Assembly (NCBI GenBank): GCA_964625865.1
Contig: CAZVEV010000211.1
Coordinates: 1-10,875, forward strand
Source of the DNA: CAZVEV01 sp964625865
GTDB taxonomy: Bacteria > Planctomycetota > Phycisphaerae > SM23-33
Reading direction: 5' to 3'
Length of the DNA: 10,875 nucleotides
Shown piece by piece: positions 1-6,689 of this stretch (the first letter of the stretch is position 1; each line of letters begins with the position of its first letter). The position numbers were made by a program, and so were the translations under genes. The notes beneath the pieces were generated by a model. That model saw nothing but the letters and a program-made list of their open reading frames with translations, searched no databases and was not told the DNA's origin.

Positions 1-25
1 CCAGGATGGCGTCACGGGGGGGTAG

Positions 26-736
26 TTCGATCTGAAAGCCGTAAACGTCACGCGGGACAAGGTCATCGGCACGGGCGGAGGCGGGCTGGCGTTCATGACG
101 TTTCCAACGGCGCTGAGGCTGCTGCCGCTTGCCAACTTCTTCGCGATCATCTTCTTCCTGGCCCTGGTGATGCTGGGGATCGATTCGGCGTTCTCGATGC
201 TGGAGGCCGGCTTGGCGAGCATCGTCGACAAGACGTACTGGAACCGCACGAAGGTGCTGACGGCGATCTGCGTCTGCGGGTTCGCCATAGGCCTGCTGTT
301 TTGCCTCCGAAGCGGCGAGCCGTGGCTCAGCACGCTGGACCACTATATCAACAGCTACTTCGGCGTGCTGGCAATCGGGCTGGTCGAGTGCATCGCCTTG
401 GGGTGGATCTTCGACCTCAAGCGCCTGCGGCGCCACGCCAACGAGCGCAGCGACTGGCAGATCGGCCCGTGGTGGGAGTGGAATATCAAGCTCGTCGTGC
501 CGCTGATCCTCGTGGTTATCATCGGCTGGACCCTGTACAGCGACCTGACAGGCAGCGGCGGCGAGGGCGACAAGTACATGCTGGTCAAGGACGGTGCGCC
601 CGTCTGGCCGAATATCATGGGCGCGGCGTTCGTCCTGCTTCTGCCCGTCATTGCCGTGATCGTCGCCTTCTCCGGCCGGGCGAAGCTGCGCAGGCGAATC
701 GAGGCCGCCGAACAGGAGACCGCCGATGCTGAGTGA
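26..736 (+). CDS. NSS (SLC6/LeuT-fold) sodium-coupled transporter, C-terminal part; possible pseudogene
   Basis: This is the C-terminal part of a neurotransmitter:sodium symporter, an inner-membrane importer that uses the Na+ gradient to take up amino acids or similar solutes. The frame aligns with NSS proteins from extracellular loop 4 to the C-terminus: LAFMTFPTAL leads into TM8, where LGIDSAFSMLEA carries the Asp-Ser pair that binds the Na2 sodium in SLC6 proteins (Thr-Ser in LeuT). Four more hydrophobic segments follow (TM9-12), then a charged tail. The first ATG in the open stretch is at 95, but residues encoded just before it (VTRDKVIGTGGGGLAF) also fit the loop-4 alignment, so 95 is unlikely to be a natural start. 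An in-frame TAG at 23-25 cuts the frame and the N-terminal half (TM1-7) lies outside the window. It overlaps the next gene by 11 bases. The family is secure; intactness is not. Confidence 0.82.
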   Translation, partial: FDLKAVNVTRDKVIGTGGGGLAFMTFPTALRLLPLANFFAIIFFLALVMLGIDSAFSMLEAGLASIVDKTYWNRTKVLTAICVCGFAIGLLFCLRSGEPWLSTLDHYINSYFGVLAIGLVECIALGWIFDLKRLRRHANERSDWQIGPWWEWNIKLVVPLILVVIIGWTLYSDLTGSGGEGDKYMLVKDGAPVWPNIMGAAFVLLLPVIAVIVAFSGRAKLRRRIEAAEQETADAE

Positions 737-902
737 AATTGTCTATGACGGTGAGTTGTCCGGGACGGCGTATATGATCCTGTTCCTGGCGCTGCTGGTG
801 ATCATCGGCGGGCTGGCGTGGTGCTTCTACCGTGCCATCCGGGCTGCCGGTGAACCCGACGTCCCCCAACTGCCCGACAACGGCGAAGGGCCCGAGAAGT
901 AG
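726..902 (+). CDS. metS: MetS-like small subunit of NSS transporter (58 aa)
   Basis: This short ORF encodes a 58-residue protein: a short N-terminus (MLSEIVYDGELSG), one hydrophobic helix at about residues 15-37 (AYMILFLALLVIIGGLAWCFY), then an Arg-containing stretch and a Pro/Asp/Glu-rich soluble tail. The start ATG lies inside the end of the NSS gene, giving an 11-base overlap. AGGAG at 714-718 sits 7 nt upstream, a near-ideal ribosome binding site. Small single-helix proteins encoded right after NSS transporters are known as MetS, after MetP-MetS of Corynebacterium glutamicum, where both subunits are needed for methionine/alanine uptake. Position, size and topology all fit. The substrate cannot be told from sequence, and the symbol follows the family name only. 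The gene ends in TAG. Confidence 0.75.
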   Translation: MLSEIVYDGELSGTAYMILFLALLVIIGGLAWCFYRAIRAAGEPDVPQLPDNGEGPEK

Positions 903-925
903 GCCGGTGCCGTGGCCGGTGCCGT
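902..925 (+). repeat. 12-bp tandem duplication
   Basis: The unit GGCCGGTGCCGT occurs twice in perfect tandem (902-913 and 914-925), starting on the last base of the metS stop codon. The second unit runs into the left arm of the hairpin at 918-1004. It may be a local slippage duplication. Confidence 0.8.
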
Positions 926-1004
926 GGTTTGACGCGAAGCGGCAACCATGATCTTCCCATTGCACAGAGACCGTGGTTGCCGCTTCGCGTCGAGCTACGG
1001 CACC
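918..1004 (+). terminator. Large stem-loop between convergent genes (33-bp stem)
   Basis: Bases 918-950 pair with 972-1004 over 33 consecutive positions: 29 Watson-Crick pairs and 4 G-U pairs (926/996, 928/994, 930/992, 949/973) when read as plus-strand RNA, with no true mismatch. The loop is 21 nt. The stem lies 16 nt after the metS stop and 23 nt before the smpB stop on the other strand, so transcripts from both sides would contain it. No T-run follows, so it is not a classic intrinsic terminator. An mRNA 3'-end stabiliser, a bidirectional terminator-like barrier or a dispersed palindromic repeat are all possible. The inner arm (GACGCGAAGCGGCAACCA at 931-948) resembles a sequence near 8799. 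Confidence 0.6.
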
Positions 1005-1026
1005 CAGCCTGATCGTGGCACCGCGT

Positions 1027-1506
1027 TCACCGCCGTCGCATTTCGCGCTGCATCTCGCGGCGGTGGTCCTTCTTGCGGAGGTCGTTCCGCTTGTCGTATT
1101 GTCGCTTGCCTTCGGCGATGCCGATTTCGCACTTGGCCCACCCGCGGGAGAAGTACATCGCCAGCGGGATCAGCGTCTTGCCCTTCTGGTTGACGTGGTC
1201 CTGGAGTTTGGCGATCTGGCTCTTGCGGAGCAGGAGCTTGCGGTCGCGCGTGGGCTCGTGCTGCATAGCGGCCGCGGCCTGCGGATACAGGGCGATGTTG
1301 GCGCCCACGAGGAAGACCTCGCCCTTGACGATGCGGGCGTAGGCCTCGGTGATGCGGGCCTGGCCCGCGCGGAGGCTCTTGACCTCCGTGCCCACCAGCG
1401 CAAGGCCGCACTCAACGACCTCGCTGATATGATAGTCGTGCCGCGCCTTGCGGTTGGTTATCCGCACGCCCTTGGGCTTGGCTTGCTCTTTCTTCTTCTT
1501 CGCCAC
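1027..1506 (-). CDS. smpB: SsrA-binding protein SmpB
   Basis: SmpB binds tmRNA and delivers it to stalled ribosomes for trans-translation. The 159-residue product matches the usual length. A Lys-rich N-terminus (MAKKKKEQAKPKG) leads into the OB-fold core with ITNRKARHDYHI, the family signature GTEVKSLRAGQARI at about residues 39-52 and the RKLLLRKSQI segment. The C-terminal tail GKRQYDKRNDLRKKDHRRE corresponds to the part that folds in the decoding centre. The start is GTG at 1506, with AGGA 9 nt upstream as a modest ribosome binding site; it follows the rsmB stop by 37 nt, so it is probably the last gene of the fmt-rsmB-smpB transcript. No tmRNA gene is visible here. The assignment is secure. 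Confidence 0.96.
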   Translation of the reverse strand: MAKKKKEQAKPKGVRITNRKARHDYHISEVVECGLALVGTEVKSLRAGQARITEAYARIVKGEVFLVGANIALYPQAAAAMQHEPTRDRKLLLRKSQIAKLQDHVNQKGKTLIPLAMYFSRGWAKCEIGIAEGKRQYDKRNDLRKKDHRREMQREMRRR

Positions 1507-1543
1507 GGTCAGTCGTCCTGTGCGGTGTTCATTTGTACGGTCA

Positions 1544-2908
1544 TCACGTGCCCAGCACGGCCAGGTATCCGCCGTCGTGCCATTGCGTCGGCGTTTCAGT
1601 GCCGCCGGGCAGTGTCATCTTCTCGCTGTCGATTCGCAGTCTCCGCTGCTGCTTGCACAGCCATCGCACGATCCGCCCGCCTTCTTCCGGCTCGATACTG
1701 CACGTACTGTAAACCAGCTTTCCGCCCGGTCTGACGAAAACCGAGGCGGCGGCGAGGATCGTCTTCTGGTCGCTGAGCAGGTGCGAGAGGGCCTGCTCGG
1801 AGAACCGCTGGCGTGCTTCGGCCCGGCGGGCCAGTACGCCGGTGTTCGTACAGGGCACGTCGGCGAGGACGATGTCGAACGCCTGCGGCTCCAGCGATCC
1901 GGCCTGCTCGGACAGTACGGTCGAGACAATGTTAACGCCCAGGCGTTTGCAGTTCGACTCGATTAGCGCAAGTTTTTCGTCCGAGACGTCCGCGGCGACA
2001 ACTCTCCCGCGATTGCCCATCAACTCGGCCAGGTGGGTCGCCTTCGTGCCCGGCGCGGCGCAGAAGTCCAGCACGTTCATTCCACTCTTAACGCCGGCAG
2101 CCGGTCCGACGGCCGAGGCCGTCGCGTCCTGTGGCTGAAAGAGACCATCGGCAAAGGCGGCCAGTTCAGTGACCGCCGCGGCCGGGTGGTTGATGACGAT
2201 GCTGAGCCCGTTCTCGTGCGCGACGGCGTTAACGCCCTGGCCGGCCAGCGCGGCGACGCATTGAGGCACGGTGGTCTTCAGCGTGTTGACGCGCGCGATC
2301 AGCGGCGCGCGGGTGTTGGCGTTGTAGGCCAGGTCGGCAACCTTCTTGAGCTTGCGGAACCGCCGCATCCATCGCGCCGCCAGCGGCACGGGCAGGGCCA
2401 TTGCCGTTGCAAGAAAGTCCGCGGGCGACTGGGCCGGATCGGGGAAGATCGCCCGGTCGGCCCGGCGGTGAGTCTGCGGCGTCAGCGGGATCATGTCACG
2501 TGCGAACTCGCCTCGCCCTTCGGCTACGGGTGTCAGGCCGCGGAGGATCGAGCGCAAGACGCCGTTGACCAGGCCGGCGTGCTTTCGCTGGGCCAGTCGC
2601 TTGGCCTGGTCGACGGCCTGATCCACAGCGGCGAAGTCCGGGATACGGTCGAGGAAGAGGACCTGGTACAGCGCGACCAGCAGGATGTTGTGGACGGCCG
2701 TGTGCATCTTCCGACCGGGATGCGTCAGGTAGGCGTTCAGGACGGCCTGCAGGGTCGCCCCACGCCGCACCGTGCCGAGCGCCAGTTCGGTTGCCAGCGC
2801 ACGATCCGCCGGGATCAGCGCAGCGGCGGTGCGGCGCAGGCGGGCCGAGACGTTGCCCCCGCGGTCGCCAAGAGCCTTGACCGCGATGTCGCGGGCGCTG
2901 TCAGGCAT
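1544..2908 (-). CDS. rsmB: 16S rRNA (cytosine-C5)-methyltransferase RsmB
   Basis: This enzyme transfers a methyl group from SAM to C967 (E. coli numbering) of 16S rRNA. The 454-residue protein has a NusB-like RNA-binding N-terminal domain (about 1-125), a linker (about 125-175) and a Rossmann methyltransferase domain. Motif I is LDFCAAPGTKATHL at about 280-293. Motif IV is ADVPCTNTGVLARR with the PC cysteine at 353. Motif VI is YSTCSIEPEEG with the catalytic cysteine at 403. The start ATG at 2908 overlaps the end of fmt by 8 bases (ATGCCTGA), which implies translational coupling. The frame stays open to 3112, but that extension only shadows fmt. Translation ends in two consecutive TGA codons. 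RsmB is the best family fit; a related RNA m5C methyltransferase with a NusB domain is the only real alternative. Confidence 0.93.
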   Translation of the reverse strand: MPDSARDIAVKALGDRGGNVSARLRRTAAALIPADRALATELALGTVRRGATLQAVLNAYLTHPGRKMHTAVHNILLVALYQVLFLDRIPDFAAVDQAVDQAKRLAQRKHAGLVNGVLRSILRGLTPVAEGRGEFARDMIPLTPQTHRRADRAIFPDPAQSPADFLATAMALPVPLAARWMRRFRKLKKVADLAYNANTRAPLIARVNTLKTTVPQCVAALAGQGVNAVAHENGLSIVINHPAAAVTELAAFADGLFQPQDATASAVGPAAGVKSGMNVLDFCAAPGTKATHLAELMGNRGRVVAADVSDEKLALIESNCKRLGVNIVSTVLSEQAGSLEPQAFDIVLADVPCTNTGVLARRAEARQRFSEQALSHLLSDQKTILAAASVFVRPGGKLVYSTCSIEPEEGGRIVRWLCKQQRRLRIDSEKMTLPGGTETPTQWHDGGYLAVLGT

Positions 2909-3857
2909 CGTCAAGTGCTCTCGGATCGACGAAGCAGTCCCCCGCCGAGACGCGATAGCCGTTGACGAAGTCGCGCCACGACATGAGCCTCTTGCCCGCC
3001 GGCTTGATCTCCTTGATGACCAGGCGGTCGGCGCCCGTGGCGACGGTGAGGTCGCTGTCGAGTTGCCCGACCGGATCATCAACCGGGGCGCACGCGACCG
3101 ATGCCGAGGCAATGGTCGCTGGAAGCATACGTCCCCCGGAATGCTCGAAGATTGCCTGGGCGCCGGGCCAGGGCGACGTGCCGTGAACCAGGTTGCAGAT
3201 GGTCCGGGCGTCGGCGGTCCAGTCGATGATGCCGTCAGCCTTCTTCAGTCGCGGGGCGAAGGTCGCCGCCTCGTGGTCCTGCTCCTCGCCGTGGGCCAAT
3301 CCGCCGGCCAGCAGATTCAACGTCTCGCAGGCCGTCCGGGCGCCGAGTTGTGCGAGCCTGAGACGAAGCCGGCCCGCCGTCTCGCCCGGGATGATGTCGG
3401 TGGCGCTCTTGAGGTACATGGCCCCGGCGTCCATGCGGTCAACCAGCGAGAACGTGGTCACGCCCGTGCGCTTGTACCCGCGGATGATCGCCCAGTTGAC
3501 CGGGGCCGCGCCGCGCAGTTCCGGCAGAAGCGAGGCATGGACGTTGAACGTGTCGGTGGCGGGGATCTCGCGAACGTGGGCGGCGATCATCTGCCCGAAC
3601 TCGGCCACGCAGATCGCCTCGGGTCTCGCCGCCGCGATCACCTTCACGGCCGGGACCGCATTGATATCGTCGGTTTCGAGTAAGGGCAGACCGGCCTGGC
3701 GAGCGAGTTCCGCGGCGGCCGTCGCGCGGACCTTGCCCCCGCGCCCGGCCCGCCGGGGCGGCTGGGTCACCACGCCGACCACCTCGTGATCGCTGTCAAT
3801 GATGGCTTGCAGCGACGGCGTCGCAAACGACCCGCTGCCACAGAAGACTACTCGCAT
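2901..3857 (-). CDS. fmt: Methionyl-tRNA formyltransferase
   Basis: Fmt uses 10-formyltetrahydrofolate to formylate initiator Met-tRNA. The 318-residue product is close to the E. coli length (315). The N-terminal Rossmann formyltransferase domain starts MRVVFCGSGSFATPSL, with the TQPPRRAGRG loop at about 31-40. The catalytic signature FNVHASLLPELRGAAP places Asn105 and His107, and MDAG places Asp143, matching the known Asn-His-Asp triad. The C-terminal OB-like tRNA-binding domain spans about 205-315. I chose ATG 3857 over the upstream start at 3890 because the protein then begins exactly at the conserved first strand and AGAGG lies 6 nt upstream. Its stop overlaps the rsmB start. The usual partner def (peptide deformylase) is not in the window. 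Confidence 0.95.
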   Translation of the reverse strand: MRVVFCGSGSFATPSLQAIIDSDHEVVGVVTQPPRRAGRGGKVRATAAAELARQAGLPLLETDDINAVPAVKVIAAARPEAICVAEFGQMIAAHVREIPATDTFNVHASLLPELRGAAPVNWAIIRGYKRTGVTTFSLVDRMDAGAMYLKSATDIIPGETAGRLRLRLAQLGARTACETLNLLAGGLAHGEEQDHEAATFAPRLKKADGIIDWTADARTICNLVHGTSPWPGAQAIFEHSGGRMLPATIASASVACAPVDDPVGQLDSDLTVATGADRLVIKEIKPAGKRLMSWRDFVNGYRVSAGDCFVDPRALDDA

Positions 3858-3911
3858 CGCACACCTCTGCCCGATCGGATGGTCACACACGTCGAGAGAC
3901 CGGGCGCAGCC

Positions 3912-3939
3912 ATTGTGCGGGTAGGGGGGCTAATGACAA
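3912..3939 (-). promoter_or_regulatory. Candidate sigma70-type promoter for the fmt-rsmB-smpB operon
   Basis: On the minus strand, TTGTCA (3939-3934, five of six consensus bases) is followed after 16 nt by CACAAT (3917-3912, four of six). This would start transcription near 3905 and give a leader of roughly 48 nt before the fmt ATG. It lies in the 118-bp gap between fmt and the end of the HD-GYP gene, the only non-coding DNA upstream of the operon. It is a sequence match only. Confidence 0.35.
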
Positions 3940-3975
3940 GTGAAAACCGCATTGGACACAGGAAGGGGGAGGGCG

Positions 3976-5178
3976 TCAGCCCGTGGTCAGGACTTCGTAG
4001 CAGTCCAGGGCGTCTTCGAGGATGGTGAAGAAGGCGTCGACGACGGCGGGATCGAAGTGCTTGCCGCGCTCTTCGCGGATGATGGCAAGGACCTTCTCGA
4101 TGGGGAACGGGTCCTTGTAGCAGCGGGGGGAGACCAGGGCGTCGAAGACGTCGGCCAGCCCTGCGATGCGACCGACCAGCGGGATGTCCGTTCCGGACAG
4201 GCCCTCCGGATAGCCCCCCCCGTCCCACCGCTCGTGGTGGGTCAGGGCGATCTCGTGGGCCGTCATCATCAGGTCGCTGTGGGGGTCGTTGAGGATCCTT
4301 GCCCCGATGGCCGAATGGGTCTGGATGACCTCGCGTTCGGCGTCCGTCAGTCGCCCGGGCTTGTAGAGAATGTCGTCCGGGATGCCGATCTTCCCCAGGT
4401 CGTGCATCGGGGCGGAAAAGCGGATCAGGTCGAGATCTCTGGCGGGCAGGCCCAGGGCCATCCCGATAAGCCCGGCCACGTGACTCATCCGCCTGACGTG
4501 GTCAGCCGCGGCGGGGTCTTCGCGGAACTCGGCAGCCAGCGAGAGGCGAACGATCGTCTCGACGTTGGCCTGCTTCAGGTCGTCGCGGACGGCGGCGTTC
4601 TGGGCGGTCATGGCCAGTGTAACCAGGACCGTTTCGAGGGCGGCTATGTCGGTGGCGTCAAACGGCTGAACGGGACAGTTATCGCCGTCGACACGATTGA
4701 GCAACTCCAGGGCGCCGGTGCACTGTCCGTCGGGGCAGATCAGCGGGACGGCCAGCAGGCTGACGGTGCGATAGCCCGTGGCGGAATCGAACTGGCGATG
4801 GAGGTGGCATCGGTCGGCCCGCTTGTCGGCATAGATGTCGGCGATGTTGACGACCTGCTCGTCGATAACGGCCAGGCCTGCCGGCGAGATATCCGACAGC
4901 GGCAGGATTCGCACGAAGGCCTCGCCGCCGACGCGGTCAGGATCGATCCGGCTGTTCTGGGCCGAACAGAGCACGAGCATGCCGAACGACAGTGAGTAGA
5001 AGGCCGCCCCCTCGGCGCCGGTGACCTGGCGTGCCCGCGCGAGCACTCTCGCCAGCGTGTCGCGACAACCGGGCTCCGCCAGTGCGGTCGCCGTCGGCGG
5101 ATGCCCCCACGAGGCGATGGGCGCCTTGGGCAGGGGGGGCATGTGCCCGGTCGGGATAGTCTCCGTCATACTCCTCAT
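3976..5178 (-). CDS. GAF plus HD-GYP domain protein, probable c-di-GMP phosphodiesterase
   Basis: From ATG 5178 the protein has 400 residues and no signal peptide or membrane helix, so it is probably cytoplasmic. A GAF sensor domain covers about 40-200. An HD-GYP hydrolase domain covers about 205-390 and shows the expected metal and catalytic residues: His227, the HD pair in MHDLGKIGIPDDIL (259-260, Lys263), His288 in THSAIG, HHERWDG (314-320), GYP at 322-324 and Asp in LADVFDAL. Proteins of this class usually degrade cyclic di-GMP and couple a small-molecule or redox signal to lifestyle switches. All motif residues are kept, so it is likely active; the GAF ligand is unknown. An ATG at 5169 is also possible: GAGGAG lies just before it but only 1 nt away, which is too close to decide. 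It follows the CNT gene by 64 bp on the same strand and may be cotranscribed. Confidence 0.88.
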   Translation of the reverse strand: MRSMTETIPTGHMPPLPKAPIASWGHPPTATALAEPGCRDTLARVLARARQVTGAEGAAFYSLSFGMLVLCSAQNSRIDPDRVGGEAFVRILPLSDISPAGLAVIDEQVVNIADIYADKRADRCHLHRQFDSATGYRTVSLLAVPLICPDGQCTGALELLNRVDGDNCPVQPFDATDIAALETVLVTLAMTAQNAAVRDDLKQANVETIVRLSLAAEFREDPAAADHVRRMSHVAGLIGMALGLPARDLDLIRFSAPMHDLGKIGIPDDILYKPGRLTDAEREVIQTHSAIGARILNDPHSDLMMTAHEIALTHHERWDGGGYPEGLSGTDIPLVGRIAGLADVFDALVSPRCYKDPFPIEKVLAIIREERGKHFDPAVVDAFFTILEDALDCYEVLTTG

Positions 5179-5242
5179 TAGAAGTCTTATCGGCGGCTGA
5201 GTGCGCAAGATGAGCAAGAACCGAAGGTAACTCCGACGCGTG

Positions 5243-6505
5243 TCAGGGTGCCGGAGCCCCCAGCAGGCCGCTGCCGGCGTGGCAGAACACGCCGGCCACC
5301 GCACCGGTCATCAGGCAGGCCAACGTCGCCGCCAGCAGAGCCCGAGGCCCGACGGCGGCCAGGTCCTCTCGGCGGTCCGGCACGAGCGCGGCGATGCCCC
5401 CGACGAAGATGGCCATCGACGCGACGTGGGCAAAGCCGCACAAGGCGTAGGCTAGCACGATAGCGCTGCGCGGGTGGCTCAGTGAGTTGTCCGCCATCAC
5501 TTTGGCCAAACCCTCGTAGGCTGGGATCTCTGTGGCGACGAGGCGCTGGCCCAGCAACTCGCCGGCCGTCCCCGCGTCGGCGGGGGGCACGCCGATCAGC
5601 ACGGCCAGCGGACGGAAGACATAGCCCAGCAGCCGGCCGACCGACCAGCCATCGGCGATTCCCCCGATGATCAGGTCCGCCAGCGCCACCAGCCCGAGGA
5701 AGGCCACCAGCACGGCACAGATGCCCACCACCAGCTTCACGCCGGCCATCGCGCCGTTGATGATCGACTCAACAGCCCCCGAGGCTCGTTCGTAGTGCAC
5801 CTTGATGTGCCTGCCAAGCGTCGCCGGGCTTTCGGTCTCCGGCAGCAGGAGCTTGGACATCACAACCGCCGCCGGGGCCGACAGGATCGACGCGGAAATC
5901 AGGTGCCCCGCGATCGTCGGGAACACGTCCTTCAAGTGGAACACGTAGACTGCCATCGTGCTGGCCGCCACCGTAGCCATCCCCGCGGTCAACACTGTGC
6001 AGAACTCCGAGCGGGTCATCTCGGCCAGGTGGGGCCTGACGGCCGTCGTGGACTCGATGCCCACGAAGATGTTGCTGGCCGCGCAGACGCTCTCGGCGCC
6101 GCTGATCCGCATCAGGCGCGTAAAGACCCACGCGAATCCGCGGATGACCAGGGGCATGACGCGCCAGTGGTACAGCAGGGCCATCAGGGCCGAGAAGAAG
6201 ATGATCATCGGCACGGCCTGGAAGGCGAAGATGAAGCCGCTGGTCTGCTGTTCGGCGAGCGGACCGAAGAGGAACTTCTGACCGGCCTGGGCTGCTCCGA
6301 GCAATTGGAGGACGGCGTCGTTCAGGCCCAGGAAGGCGCGCCGTGAGCCGGGGGCCAGGAAGATCAGGGCCCCGAGGGCCATTTGGACGCCGACGCCCCA
6401 GCAGACCACGCGGACGTTCAGGCGCCGGCGGTGTGTCGAGAGGGCCCACGCGATAGCCATCAGAGCAAACAGCCCCGCCAGACTTATCAGGTTGTAGATG
6501 TCCAT
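5243..6505 (-). CDS. Concentrative nucleoside transporter (CNT/NupC) family protein, divergent substrate motif
   Basis: This 420-residue, strongly hydrophobic protein matches the CNT family, inner-membrane cation-coupled nucleoside importers. Family landmarks appear in order: a hydrophobic N-terminus, SGFIFAFQAVPMIIFFSALMALLYHW (about 89-114), ISGAESVCAASNIFVG (134-149), MTRSE, GMATVAAS (175-182), LLLPETESP (219-227), LLGQRLVATEIPAYEGL (317-333) and YALCGFAHVASMAIFVGGIAAL (353-373). The Na+-site Asn (145) and Ser (182) are kept. The nucleoside-binding motif GQTEAP of HP1 reads GIESTT here and is one residue shorter, NEF reads TEI, and the Asn of GFAN is His360. The family is sure; transport of ordinary nucleosides is not. 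The ATG at 6505 has an AAGGAAGG-type site 9 nt upstream. The frame stays open to 7381, but that part shadows top6B. Confidence 0.88.
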   Translation of the reverse strand: MDIYNLISLAGLFALMAIAWALSTHRRRLNVRVVCWGVGVQMALGALIFLAPGSRRAFLGLNDAVLQLLGAAQAGQKFLFGPLAEQQTSGFIFAFQAVPMIIFFSALMALLYHWRVMPLVIRGFAWVFTRLMRISGAESVCAASNIFVGIESTTAVRPHLAEMTRSEFCTVLTAGMATVAASTMAVYVFHLKDVFPTIAGHLISASILSAPAAVVMSKLLLPETESPATLGRHIKVHYERASGAVESIINGAMAGVKLVVGICAVLVAFLGLVALADLIIGGIADGWSVGRLLGYVFRPLAVLIGVPPADAGTAGELLGQRLVATEIPAYEGLAKVMADNSLSHPRSAIVLAYALCGFAHVASMAIFVGGIAALVPDRREDLAAVGPRALLAATLACLMTGAVAGVFCHAGSGLLGAPAP

Positions 6506-6559
6506 CGTGTCCGGCCTTCCTTGCCGTCGGTGCGGGCGACCATGCGATTCCTGCGGCGT

Positions 6560-6587
6560 ATCGTACCAGACTCCGCCGGGTGAACAA
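6560..6587 (-). promoter_or_regulatory. Candidate promoter for the CNT gene
   Basis: On the minus strand TTGTTC (6587-6582) is followed after 16 nt by TACGAT (6565-6560), preceded by TGG, giving an extended -10 look. The match to consensus is modest. The predicted start would lie about 45-50 nt upstream of the ATG at 6505. It shares the 184-bp divergent region with the promoter candidate for top6B. Confidence 0.3.
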
Positions 6588-6600
6588 GTCGCCGCTGCGC

Positions 6601-6630
6601 TTGACTCGCCGCGTCCGGCGGCGGTAGACT
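6601..6630 (+). promoter_or_regulatory. Candidate sigma70-type promoter for top6B
   Basis: TTGACT (6601-6606, five of six consensus bases) and TAGACT (6625-6630, four of six) are separated by 18 nt. The predicted start near 6637 gives a leader of about 53 nt before the ATG at 6690. The spacer holds an inverted repeat CGCCG-CGTC-CGGCG (6607-6620), which could be an operator. In such GC-rich DNA it could also be chance. Confidence 0.42.
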
Positions 6631-6689
6631 CTGAAGGTGTTCGATGGACCGACAGCAGGGGGGCGGACGTAACGAGAAAGGCGCCACGG

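Noticed and set aside
23..25. TAG codon recoded as an amino acid in this organism
   Set aside because: metS uses TAG at 900-902 as its stop, with unrelated repeat DNA following, so TAG appears to be a normal stop here.
2909..3112. 68-residue N-terminal extension of RsmB
   Set aside because: Arg/Ser-rich shadow of the end of fmt; the NusB-like domain starts right after the ATG at 2908.
6498..6689. 64-residue upstream extension of Top6B
   Set aside because: It would include the candidate promoter and overlap the CNT start; the Lys-rich tail beginning at ATG 6690 is a more natural N-terminus, though the start is not proven.
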